From Candidatus Hebobacteria bacterium (lineage in GTDB: Bacteria; Armatimonadota; Hebobacteria; Hebobacterales; Hebobacteraceae), in assembly GCA_029821235.1 (NCBI GenBank), contig JALGTT010000243.1:1-8560 (forward strand): a stretch of 8,560 nucleotides of DNA. Reading direction: 5' to 3'. The position numbers were made by a program, and so were the translations under genes. The notes under the pieces are model-generated. The model was not told where the DNA came from. It saw only the letters and a program-made list of their open reading frames with translations, and did not search any database. Of the stretch, positions 1-5,591 are shown piece after piece. Every line of letters starts with the position of its first letter. Position 1 is the stretch's first letter.

Positions 1-881
1 ATGCGGGTGTTCATCTCCAGGAAGTAGAACCGGCCGTTGCCGTCCACCATGAACTCGACGGTGCCCGCGTTGACGTAGCCGACGGCCTTCGCCGCCCTCA
101 CCGCGGCATCGCCCATGTGGTGGCGGAGCCGCCGGCCCAGTCCCACACACGGAGATTCCTCCAGGAGTTTCTGGTGCTTGTTGGTCTGGATGGAGCACTC
201 GCGCTCCCCCAGGTGGATGATGTTCCCGTGCGCATCGGCGAGCACCTGGAATTCCACGTGGCGAGGCTGCTCCAGATATTTTTCGAGGTACACATCCCCG
301 CGCCCGAAGGCGGCCTGGGCCTCGGATTGGGCCAGGTGAAGATTGCTGAGCAGGTCCTGGTCGTTCTGCGCCACGCGAATGCCCCGCCCGCCGCCGCCCA
401 TAGCCGCCTTGATCAGCACCGGATATCCCAGCCGCCCGGCCGTCTGCAGGGCATCCTGGTCGTTCTGCACCACCTCATCGCTGCCCGGGATCACCGGAAC
501 GCCGGCCTGGCGCATCAGTCTTCGCGCGGCCGCCTTGTCCTGCGTGCTCCGAATGGTGTCGGCGTTGGGCCCGATGAACTTGATCCCGCAGATGTCGCAG
601 TTCTCGGCAAACGCGGCGACCTCCGACAAGTTGCCGTAGCCGGGGTGAATGGCGTCCGCGCCCGTGTTGAGCGCGGCCTGCATGATGTTGGGGATGTTGA
701 GATAACTGTCCTGGTTGGGGGCCGGGCCGATGCAGACCGCCTCATCGGCGAGGGCCACGTGAAGACAATCGCGGTCGGCCTCGGAGTACACGGCCACCGT
801 GGCGATGCCCATCTCCCGGCAACTTCTTATCACTCTCACCGCGATCTCGCCGCGGTTGGCGATGAGGATCTTCTTGAACAA
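1..881 (-). CDS. accC: Biotin carboxylase subunit of acetyl-CoA carboxylase (partial, 3' end outside window)
   Basis: Biotin carboxylase uses ATP and bicarbonate to carboxylate the biotin carried on BCCP (AccB), the first half of the acetyl-CoA carboxylase reaction, in the cytoplasm. The 293 visible residues begin MFKKILIANRGEIAVRVIRS, the typical N-terminal domain. Then come HPGYGNLSE (79-87), D115-K116, the ATP-grasp lysine K158 followed by a glycine-rich loop (MGGGGRGIRV, 161-170), YLEKYLEQPRHVEFQVLAD (198-216), GERECS with HQK (H236, K238), and E276 and E289-M-N-T-R at the metal and active site. About 150 residues are missing beyond the left edge. The start is TTG at 881: an in-frame TGA lies directly upstream, and GGAGG is 6 nt before it. 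It follows the pilin-like gene by 45 bp and probably belongs to the efp-accB operon. Odd points: one extra residue and no arginine pair just before HQK, and GYGNLSEV instead of GYGFLSEN. Pyruvate or propionyl-CoA carboxylase subunits share this fold, but the neighbouring accB favours AccC. Confidence 0.96.
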   Translation of the reverse strand, partial: MFKKILIANRGEIAVRVIRSCREMGIATVAVYSEADRDCLHVALADEAVCIGPAPNQDSYLNIPNIMQAALNTGADAIHPGYGNLSEVAAFAENCDICGIKFIGPNADTIRSTQDKAAARRLMRQAGVPVIPGSDEVVQNDQDALQTAGRLGYPVLIKAAMGGGGRGIRVAQNDQDLLSNLHLAQSEAQAAFGRGDVYLEKYLEQPRHVEFQVLADAHGNIIHLGERECSIQTNKHQKLLEESPCVGLGRRLRHHMGDAAVRAAKAVGYVNAGTVEFMVDGNGRFYFLEMNTR

Positions 882-887
882 TCAGGA

Positions 888-892
888 CCTCC
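888..892 (-). promoter_or_regulatory. Ribosome binding site of accC
   Basis: GGAGG on the minus strand, 6 nt before TTG at 881. Because the codon immediately before TTG is TGA, this site fixes an unusual TTG start for accC. Confidence 0.8.
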
Positions 893-926
893 GTCCGGTC
901 ACTCTCCCGCCTGCGCCCAAGAGCCG

Positions 927-1301
927 TCAGTACCGCTCATGCCCGGGATGGACGCAGTTCACCGTTCCCGTGGCGGGATCGTATTCGTATGGCTCGCCGC
1001 CCACAGGGCAGGAGAGAGATATCCCCGCATCCAACTCCTCCAGCGAGTTGGGGTAGCGCCCGTTCGCGTCGGAGAAGAGCGAGATTGCAGTCCGCAACTG
1101 CGCCAGGTTGTTCTTGCACACCGTCCCGCGCGCCTCCTGAACCGAGCCGCCCAGAGTGTCGACACTGGTGCCCCCGGTCCCCGTTCCTCCGCCCCCGTGG
1201 AAGGCGAAGAGCATGGCGATGATGACGATGACCAGCAGCAACCCGATCAGCGTCAGGAAACCGCGCTGCGACCTATGCCACGCCGACAGGTGGCTCATCA
1301 T
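927..1301 (-). CDS. Small type IV pilin / type II secretion pseudopilin-like protein
   Basis: A 124-residue protein with a prepilin (class III) signal: a short basic leader ending HRSQRG (9-14), a predicted cleavage after G14, then a hydrophobic helix of about 20 residues (FLTLIGLLLVIVIIAML, 15-31). A glycine-rich linker (36-44) leads to a small globular domain with CKNN..LRTAISLF..NGRYPNSLEEL (62-90) and a C-terminal CPVGG..YDPATG..C pattern with cysteines C62, C98 and C116. This NGRYP..L..L / CP.GG.Y.YDP.TG layout is known from small prepilin-like proteins of non-model phyla. The start is ATG at 1301 with AGGAGG 9 nt upstream; a more distal in-frame start at 1349 would add 16 residues that only overlap accB. 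It overlaps the accB 3' end by 29 bp, so translation is probably coupled. Odd point: no glutamate at the usual +5 of the mature protein (FTLIE is replaced by FLTLIG), as in minor pseudopilins of the GspK type. The exact secretion or pilus partner is not visible in the window. Confidence 0.8.
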   Translation of the reverse strand: MMSHLSAWHRSQRGFLTLIGLLLVIVIIAMLFAFHGGGGTGTGGTSVDTLGGSVQEARGTVCKNNLAQLRTAISLFSDANGRYPNSLEELDAGISLSCPVGGEPYEYDPATGTVNCVHPGHERY

Positions 1302-1773
1302 CGGGAGCGTCCTCCTGGACGGGCTGAATAAGGAACAAGCGGTCTCCATAGGCGACGGGGGCTCCGTCCTCCACCAGCACCTGGGCCACCACCCCGGAAG
1401 CGGGAGCGCGCACTTCGTTGGGAACCTTCATCGCCTCGATCACCGCCAGCAATTGCCCCTCCTCCACTCGGTCGCCCGCGTTCACGCGGGTCCGCGGCTC
1501 CTCCATGCCCCCGTTGTGGAAGACCCCCACCACCGGCGAGACGACCGAGATTACCTCCGCCACGATGGTCACATCGGCGGCCGCCTCCCCCTGCGCGTTA
1601 CCGGCATTCTCCGCCTTCGGAGCATTGGCTGCGGCGGTCGGCGCGGGCGCGGCCTCGCTCTCCGGGGCGCGCTTGATGCTCACCTTGTAGTCGGGCAACT
1701 CCAGCGAGAGTTCGCTTACGCCGGAGCGGCGCATCAACTCGATCAGGTCCTCGATCTCCTTGAGGTCAGGCAA
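1273..1773 (-). CDS. accB: Biotin carboxyl carrier protein of acetyl-CoA carboxylase (BCCP)
   Basis: BCCP carries biotin between biotin carboxylase and carboxyltransferase during malonyl-CoA synthesis. The 166-residue protein has the usual three parts: an N-terminal helical region beginning MPDLKEIEDLIELMRRSGVS with ELPDYKVSIKR (25-35), an Ala/Pro-rich flexible linker (about 36-66), and the C-terminal biotinyl/lipoyl domain (about 70-150). The biotinylation site is EAMKVPNEV with K116 as the modified lysine. SPVVGVFHNGG is the family's usual SPMVGTFY region. The start is TTG at 1773 with AGGAGG 5 nt upstream; no ATG fits better. It lies 45 bp after efp and overlaps the pilin-like gene. Odd point: an acidic, proline-containing tail of about 16 residues after LFLIQP, longer than typical BCCP ends; this tail is where the downstream gene starts. 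Confidence 0.95.
   Translation of the reverse strand: MPDLKEIEDLIELMRRSGVSELSLELPDYKVSIKRAPESEAAPAPTAAANAPKAENAGNAQGEAAADVTIVAEVISVVSPVVGVFHNGGMEEPRTRVNAGDRVEEGQLLAVIEAMKVPNEVRAPASGVVAQVLVEDGAPVAYGDRLFLIQPVQEDAPDDEPPVGVA
1311..1316 (-). promoter_or_regulatory. Ribosome binding site of the pilin-like gene
   Basis: AGGAGG, 9 nt before ATG at 1301. It lies inside the accB coding region and is the reason for choosing 1301 rather than 1349 as the start. Confidence 0.7.
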
Positions 1774-1778
1774 GGCCG

Positions 1779-1784
1779 CCTCCT
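1779..1784 (-). promoter_or_regulatory. Ribosome binding site of accB
   Basis: AGGAGG, 5 nt before TTG at 1773. It supports the non-ATG start and efficient translation of BCCP. Confidence 0.75.
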
Positions 1785-1818
1785 GTCGAGAGGAGTCCCC
1801 GTCCGGCCCGGGGGGCGC

Positions 1819-2385
1819 TCACGAGGACGCCCGCTCCAGGTATTTCCCCGAGCGCGTGTCCACCCGGATCAGGTCTCCCTCGTTGATGAACAACGGCACC
1901 GTCACCACCGCGCCGGTCTCCAGGGTGGCGGGCTTGGAGCCGCCGCTGGCGGTGTCCCCGCGCAGGCCGGGCTCGGTCTGCGCCACCTTCAACTCCACGG
2001 TATTCGGGAGTTCGACGCCCAGGGTCTCGTTTTCGTAGGTGATGACCGCGACTTCCATGTCCGGCTTCAAATACTTGACGTTGTCTCCCAGAGTCTTCTG
2101 GTCCAGCGTGATCTGGTCGAAGGTCTCCATGTCCATGAACACGTAGTCGTCGCCCGCCCGGTAGAGACATTGCATGGGCGTGCGGCGGATGACCGCCTGC
2201 TCCATCCGCTCGCCGGCGCGGAAGGTCTTGTCAATCACCGCCCCGGTGCGCAGATTGCGCAGTTTGGATCGCACGAACGCCCCGCCCTTTCCGGGCTTTA
2301 CGTGCTGGAACTCGATGATCTGGAAGATATCGCCGTCGTATTCGATGGTGAGGCCGGTCCGGAAATCAGCGGTGCTAATCGGCAC
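1819..2385 (-). CDS. efp: Translation elongation factor P
   Basis: EF-P binds between the P and E sites of the ribosome and relieves stalling at polyproline stretches. The 188-residue protein has the full family length. The N-terminal KOW-like domain contains HVKPGKGGAF (28-37), with K33 at the tip of the loop that is post-translationally modified in many bacteria. The following OB domains contain YVFMD and the C-terminal signature K..TLETG..V.VPLFINEGD..RVDTRSGKYLER (about 151-185). The start is GTG at 2385 with GGGAGGAG ending 7 nt upstream; the open frame continues upstream, but that sequence contains the promoter and is not conserved. First gene of the efp-accB-pilin-accC run; 45 bp separate it from accB. 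A lysine at position 33 is compatible with several modification systems; no modifying enzyme is seen here. Confidence 0.97.
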   Translation of the reverse strand: MPISTADFRTGLTIEYDGDIFQIIEFQHVKPGKGGAFVRSKLRNLRTGAVIDKTFRAGERMEQAVIRRTPMQCLYRAGDDYVFMDMETFDQITLDQKTLGDNVKYLKPDMEVAVITYENETLGVELPNTVELKVAQTEPGLRGDTASGGSKPATLETGAVVTVPLFINEGDLIRVDTRSGKYLERASS

Positions 2386-2392
2386 GAAACAA

Positions 2393-2400
2393 CTCCTCCC
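2393..2400 (-). promoter_or_regulatory. Ribosome binding site of efp
   Basis: GGGAGGAG, 7 nt before GTG at 2385. It decides the efp start over in-frame upstream codons. Confidence 0.75.
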
Positions 2401-2420
2401 TGGAATGATGTGACGATGGG

Positions 2421-2450
2421 ATTCTACTTGCCAGGGGAGGGGAAAGTCAA
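2421..2450 (-). promoter_or_regulatory. Putative sigma70-type promoter of the efp-acc operon
   Basis: On the minus strand, TTGACT (-35, 2450-2445) and TAGAAT (-10, 2426-2421) are separated by 18 bp. Each hexamer matches the consensus at five of six positions. The expected start near 2414 would give a leader of about 30 nt carrying the efp ribosome binding site. No inverted repeat overlaps it, which fits constitutive housekeeping expression. Confidence 0.65.
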
Positions 2451-2549
2451 GGAAGGGGTGACCTGCGCCCGGCATCTGCTTGGGCGCGGGAAACGGCAGG
2501 GCCGGCCTGCAGACGCGAACACTCACTTACTCAGACGTCTTTACATGTC

Positions 2550-2580
2550 GGGAGTTCCGCTCTCCGGGGGCGGGAATCCC
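2550..2580 (-). terminator. Weak candidate stem-loop after the blaR1-like gene
   Basis: GGGATTCC and GGAACTCCC (minus strand) can pair with one bulge around a GC-rich loop, about 60 nt after the blaR1-like stop codon and before the efp promoter. There is no T-tract after it, so it is not a canonical intrinsic terminator. The rest of 2386-2641 outside the promoter and this stem shows nothing I can assign. Confidence 0.2.
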
Positions 2581-2610
2581 TGTGGTTGTTCGGTCTCGGC
2601 GGCCTCCGGC

Positions 2611-2619
2611 GGGGGGGGG
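2611..2619 (-). other. C9 homopolymer just after the blaR1-like stop codon
   Basis: Nine consecutive C (minus strand) start 22 nt after the TAG at 2644-2642. Similar C-tracts follow the other two transcription-unit ends in this window. A run this long is also a likely place for length errors. Confidence 0.6.
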
Positions 2620-2641
2620 ACTCTGCTGTGGCACCGGCGGC

Positions 2642-4567
2642 CTACGGCACCGTATACAACTTGTAGGGTGCGCCTTCACGCGTGTCATACACCTTCATTC
2701 CCGATGGCAGCGTGAGCCTCAGCTCATCCTCGCTGATTGGCACGTTGATCTGGAAATCAGGGTCATAGGTTGCCACAATGCGCTTCTCGAACGTTCCGTC
2801 TGGGTGGTATACAACTCGCGTAAACGCGGCCGGCACCCACAGCCCATCGCCGTACTGCTTGAACTCGACCACCTGCTCTTGCAGGAGAACAAGGTCAGCC
2901 TCACTGTCAGCCGCATACCACGCGCGCAACTTCGGAACCACGCATCCTCTGCCAACATCAACCCACACCCTCACCTTCACGTATGCTCCCGACGTGTTCT
3001 CGGGGATGGGAGATATCCACTCGACCACAGTGCAGTCCCGACCGTCAAGCACTTCTCTTCCCACGCTCTCTACTGTCACACCAGTGTCGGGATCTGGGTC
3101 CGGCCATCCGCCGCCCCCGATTCCCCGTGGATCCACAAACAGGGAGAACTCGCCGCCCGTGACTCCGCCCAGGCCGGGGTAGATGCGAGCGGCTCGATCA
3201 CCTGGGACATCCAGCCATTCGGTCGTGCTCTCCCCGTCAAAGGCTCCCTCGAAGTTGGCGGCGATGTTGCCCGAGAGGACCTTGCCGGACATCCGCAGAC
3301 GATTTCCGTCGAAGGCAACGGTGACGACTCGCTCGCCCAGGACTCTCGCTCCTTCGTCCAGAGGGCGAGTTCTGACCAGGTGAACAGAGCCTTTGCAGCT
3401 CGTTATGGAGCTACGCCTCTGTGCCATGCCCGCTCTGAGCTGTTCAAGCAGGTCCTTGTCCGACGCTGACGCCTGTGCTTCCATTTCGCCCTGCGCGGCC
3501 AGAGCCGCCATCTGATCGCCGAGGGGCCCCGGGCGTCGGCTGAGACGCCACGGCACGAGAAAGATGAGTGCGAGGACGCCGATCACTACCGCCGCCACCG
3601 TCATCCATCGCCGCGTCGTGGGGGCCAAGTGGGCCATCGCCAGTATCCTCCTCTCGAGGGTCTCCCGCGACTCCGCAATGCCCACGGTCGCCAACCGAGT
3701 GCGTGGCGACCCCAGCGCGGCCACCACTTTCACCAACATCTGTCCGTAGGCCGCGCTGTTGGTGGGGGCCATCTGCAGGGCCAGGGCATCGGCGGCCATC
3801 TCATGGGCCAGCCGCCACTCGCGCTGAGCCAGCCAGACCAGCGGGTGGAAGAAGAACAGCCATCGCGCCAACACCGGCAGCCAATTCCAGGCCAGATCGC
3901 GCCGCTTCAGGTGTGCCAATTCGTGGACCAGGATGAGGCGCAGTTCGGCCGGCCGGCACCGTTCCATGAGGGCGGCCGGCACCAGCACCGTCGGGCGTCC
4001 GAGGCCCAGCACCAACGGCCCCTCACCGGCCCCAGCTGCGAGCCGCGGAGGCGGCAGACCTTGCTCCCGGCAGAGGTCCCGCACATATTGCTCGAGGTCC
4101 GGGTCATCCAGATCGGTGGAGTCTGTCTGCAGTTGTCTGGCCCTGCGCCAAGACCGGACCACCGCCGTCCCCTGCCAACCCAGGCCGAGAAGCCAGAGGG
4201 CGAACAGCCACACCACCGGTCGCAGGGTCACGGACTCAAGCGCATCGGATGCCATCGCCTGTGTCCCGCCGCCGAGGTTGTCCGGGGGCGTCACTTCCAC
4301 CGAAGGGGCTGCAGCCGTGGTGACGGGGGCAGGCGAGGGGGGAAGCAGGGGCAGATGGACCGGCCGAATGCATATGAGCAACCCCAGGACCAATTTCAAG
4401 TATGCCAACCGCCACAGCCAAACGCGAAGATGCGGCGGCATCCGTTGCCAGGCGCGGCATGCAATCCAGACTGCGGCCACGGCAATCGCCCCCTGCCAAC
4501 TTGCGCGCCAGAGCGCCGCGGCCCATGCGGCGCTCAGCCCATTGACGGCCGAGATGAGTTCGTTCAT
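2642..4567 (-). CDS. BlaR1-like M56 membrane metalloprotease with a C-terminal LolA/RseB-like region
   Basis: The 641-residue protein has BlaR1 topology. Membrane helices lie at about 15-37, 50-68 and 117-136. A cytoplasmic zinc protease domain follows, with HELAH at 215-219 (zinc ligands H215, H219; catalytic E216), KRRD at 221-224 and the third-ligand region HEMAAD (E256). A fourth helix lies at about 322-340, followed by about 300 residues that would be periplasmic. In BlaR1/MecR1 that last part is a penicillin-binding sensor; here no SxxK/KTG pattern is apparent. Instead the region (about 385-641) has strands such as VVTVAFDGNRLRMSG and VKVRVWVDVGRGCVVPKL, followed by VVEFKQYGDGLWVPAAFTR, and ends KVYDTREGAPYKLYTVP, resembling LolA/RseB-type lipoprotein-binding folds. 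The ATG overlaps the upstream blaI stop by 4 nt (ATGA), with AAGGGGGA before it. By analogy it cleaves or triggers loss of the BlaI-like repressor. The signal is unknown; an envelope or lipoprotein cue is an inference. Confidence 0.88.
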   Translation of the reverse strand: MNELISAVNGLSAAWAAALWRASWQGAIAVAAVWIACRAWQRMPPHLRVWLWRLAYLKLVLGLLICIRPVHLPLLPPSPAPVTTAAAPSVEVTPPDNLGGGTQAMASDALESVTLRPVVWLFALWLLGLGWQGTAVVRSWRRARQLQTDSTDLDDPDLEQYVRDLCREQGLPPPRLAAGAGEGPLVLGLGRPTVLVPAALMERCRPAELRLILVHELAHLKRRDLAWNWLPVLARWLFFFHPLVWLAQREWRLAHEMAADALALQMAPTNSAAYGQMLVKVVAALGSPRTRLATVGIAESRETLERRILAMAHLAPTTRRWMTVAAVVIGVLALIFLVPWRLSRRPGPLGDQMAALAAQGEMEAQASASDKDLLEQLRAGMAQRRSSITSCKGSVHLVRTRPLDEGARVLGERVVTVAFDGNRLRMSGKVLSGNIAANFEGAFDGESTTEWLDVPGDRAARIYPGLGGVTGGEFSLFVDPRGIGGGGWPDPDPDTGVTVESVGREVLDGRDCTVVEWISPIPENTSGAYVKVRVWVDVGRGCVVPKLRAWYAADSEADLVLLQEQVVEFKQYGDGLWVPAAFTRVVYHPDGTFEKRIVATYDPDFQINVPISEDELRLTLPSGMKVYDTREGAPYKLYTVP

Positions 4568-4953
4568 CGCTTTCCCCCTTTGCGCCGTTGCTCCAGCGTG
4601 CGCAGCAGAGCGCCGAGCTGCTCGACCTCGGCGTCGCTCAACTCCGCGTCTTCTGCCAGATAGGCCACGAACGGCTGAGGCGAACCTCCCAGCACCCGCT
4701 CCGCGAAGTCGCGCACCAGCGACCGGAGCACATCTTCCTTCGGAATGGTGGGCGAGTAGTGGTAGACGCCTCCGATCTTCCGCCGCTTCAGATAGCCCTT
4801 CCGTCGAAGTCGCTCTATCACCGTCAGTATCGTCGTCCGCGCCAATCCCGCTCGCTCTGCGAACTCCTCCGCGACCTCACGGACCGATACCGGCGCCCGG
4901 TCCGCGACGTAGCGGAACACGCTCAATTCCTGACCTCTCAGCGGTTGCTTCAT
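4564..4953 (-). CDS. BlaI/MecI-family winged-helix transcriptional repressor
   Basis: This 129-residue protein has the length and layout of BlaI/MecI/CopY repressors, which bind as dimers to palindromic operators and are removed by a BlaR1-type protease. The winged helix-turn-helix fills residues 1-70: REVAEEFAERAGLARTTILT (25-44) includes the recognition helix, followed by RLRRKGYLKRRKIGGVYHYSP (48-68), the wing. Residues 71-129 form the helical dimerisation part, with LSDAEVEQLGALLRTLE matching the MecI end. The Asn-Phe scissile bond of staphylococcal BlaI/MecI is not present at the aligned position (PFVAYLAED instead). The start is ATG at 4953 with AGGA 5 nt upstream. It is translationally coupled to the protease gene through an ATGA overlap. 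Regulation: two operator-like inverted repeats overlap its promoter, so autorepression is expected. The regulon beyond this operon cannot be seen. Confidence 0.93.
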   Translation of the reverse strand: MKQPLRGQELSVFRYVADRAPVSVREVAEEFAERAGLARTTILTVIERLRRKGYLKRRKIGGVYHYSPTIPKEDVLRSLVRDFAERVLGGSPQPFVAYLAEDAELSDAEVEQLGALLRTLEQRRKGGKR

Positions 4954-4977
4954 CGCAGTCCTTCTCCATGCCTCTCG

Positions 4978-5001
4978 CGGTGACTACATTGATAGTCACC
5001 G
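4978..5001. promoter_or_regulatory. Operator O2 (BlaI-type inverted repeat) at the transcription start
   Basis: Perfect 9-bp arms CGGTGACTA and TAGTCACCG flank CATTGA. On the minus strand it includes the half-site TGTAGTC, matching the TGTAGT half of known BlaI/MecI operators. It begins 2 bp downstream of the -10 box and covers the expected transcription start (about 4997). Its centre is 33 bp from that of O1. Confidence 0.7.
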
Positions 5002-5003
5002 GC

Positions 5004-5032
5004 AACATAGCACAGACGACAATTGTCGTCAA
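5004..5032 (-). promoter_or_regulatory. Promoter of the blaI-blaR1-like operon
   Basis: On the minus strand, TTGACG (-35, 5032-5027) and TATGTT (-10, 5009-5004) are 17 bp apart, and TGC directly before the -10 makes it an extended -10 element. The -35 and spacer overlap operator O1, and O2 lies just downstream, so bound repressor would block polymerase. The leader to ATG 4953 is about 44 nt. Confidence 0.7.
5015..5030. promoter_or_regulatory. Operator O1 (16-bp perfect palindrome)
   Basis: GACGACAATTGTCGTC is a perfect palindrome overlapping the -35 box and spacer of the blaI promoter. It shares the form GACnACA..TGTnGTC with BlaI/MecI operators and matches O2 at 11 of 16 positions when aligned on the centre. 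It is the likely primary binding site of the adjacent repressor. Confidence 0.75.
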
Positions 5033-5039
5033 GAGGCAA

Positions 5040-5049
5040 ATCGTACGAT
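5040..5049. other. 10-bp palindrome upstream of the blaI promoter
   Basis: ATCGTACGAT is a perfect palindrome starting 8 bp upstream of the -35 box and centred 22 bp from O1. It does not share the operator motif. It could bind another regulator or be chance. Confidence 0.25.
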
Positions 5050-5132
5050 GGTGCGTCTTTCCCAGAACTGCGCAAGAGGGGAATAGAAGGACGGATAGGC
5101 GTTTCGCCGTGATGCGGGCCGCCGTTTCATCT

Positions 5133-5147
5133 GCAGGAGGGTCCTGC
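5133..5147. other. Short stem-loop between the response regulator and blaI
   Basis: GCAGGA and TCCTGC form a perfect 6-bp stem with a GGG loop (plus strand). There is no T-tract on either side, so terminator function is doubtful. Apart from this and a GGCCGCGGCC palindrome (5166-5175), the spacer 5050-5214 shows no gene. Confidence 0.25.
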
Positions 5148-5185
5148 CGGGCAGTTGGTGACAGGGGCCGCGGCCGACGCTGACT

Positions 5186-5204
5186 GGAGGAGGTGTGAGG
5201 GGGG
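5186..5204 (-). terminator. C-rich, G-poor tract after the response regulator stop (possible Rho-dependent end)
   Basis: Starting 10 nt after the TAG at 5217-5215, the transcript strand reads a pyrimidine-rich stretch with CCCCCC and CCTCCTCC and almost no G. C-rich, G-poor RNA is the known preference of Rho loading sites. No hairpin with a T-tract is present. Functional assignment is an inference. Confidence 0.25.
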
Positions 5205-5214
5205 AGCGTGCAGT

Positions 5215-5591
5215 CTAGGCCGACAGCGACTCCTGCTCTTCCGTTACCTCCAGCGCCTTCCTCACCCTTCTCACCAGTTCGCTAGGCTGGAACGGTTTTG
5301 CGAGAAAGTCGCTGGCCCCGGAGCGTTGGTGGCATGGGCGCTCACGATGATGATCTTGGTCTCCGAGGTCTCGGGATTGCCCTTGATCTCCGCGCACACG
5401 GGGATCCCGCCCACCTCCGGCATGGAGATGTCGAGCAACACCACGTCCGGCCGCTCCACGGCCAGCAGGTCGAGCGCGAGCTTGCCGTGGTCAACCTCGA
5501 AGATGTCGAATTCCTCGCCGCACAGCTTAAGGCTGTCGCGCATCAACTGCCGCGCGAACGGGTCGTCGTCCACGATCAGTATCTTCGCCAT
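5215..5591 (-). pseudogene. Single-domain response regulator, frameshifted by an internal deletion
   Basis: The intact first part (MAKILIVDDDPFARQLMRDS...) is a CheY-like receiver with the acidic cluster D8-D10, phospho-acceptor D54 (VLLDISMPE) and the conserved S84 (IIIVSAHATN). After N89 the frame leads to nonsense and stops at 5271. The next frame resumes the fold exactly (RSGASDFLAKPFQPSELVRR, with the conserved lysine in LAKPF) and ends at 5215. From the conserved Ser to the conserved Lys there are 44 nt instead of about 66 in CheY, so about 22 nt (most of helix 4) appear to be missing near 5325-5328. A complete version would be about 130 residues with no output domain. It starts 65 bp inside the kinase gene, with GAGGGG before ATG 5591. 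It is the natural partner of that kinase, but as written it cannot fold normally. A real mutation or an assembly error are both possible. Confidence 0.85.

Noticed and set aside
117..1331. 404-residue plus-strand open frame
   Set aside because: It lies antisense to accC and the pilin-like gene, has no family motif, and is rich in His/Arg/Gly, as expected for the opposite strand of GC-rich coding DNA.
2386..2526. N-terminal extension of EF-P to an upstream start
   Set aside because: The extension covers the ribosome binding site and promoter and would make EF-P about 47 residues too long.
1156..2715. 519-residue plus-strand open frame across accB and efp
   Set aside because: It is a mirror of two unmistakable genes and contains no recognisable domain.
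4564..5032. Beta-lactam resistance operon
   Set aside because: No beta-lactamase or penicillin-binding protein gene is nearby and the protease lacks a penicillin-binding sensor, so only the repressor-protease circuit is supported.
5166..5175. GGCCGCGGCC palindrome as a regulatory site
   Set aside because: Short GC-only palindromes are expected by chance at this composition, and it has no clear position relative to a promoter.
3629..5183. Long plus-strand open frames (344 and 416 residues) opposite the protease and repressor genes
   Set aside because: Low-complexity composition, no ribosome binding site, and they cross the operator and promoter region of the real operon.
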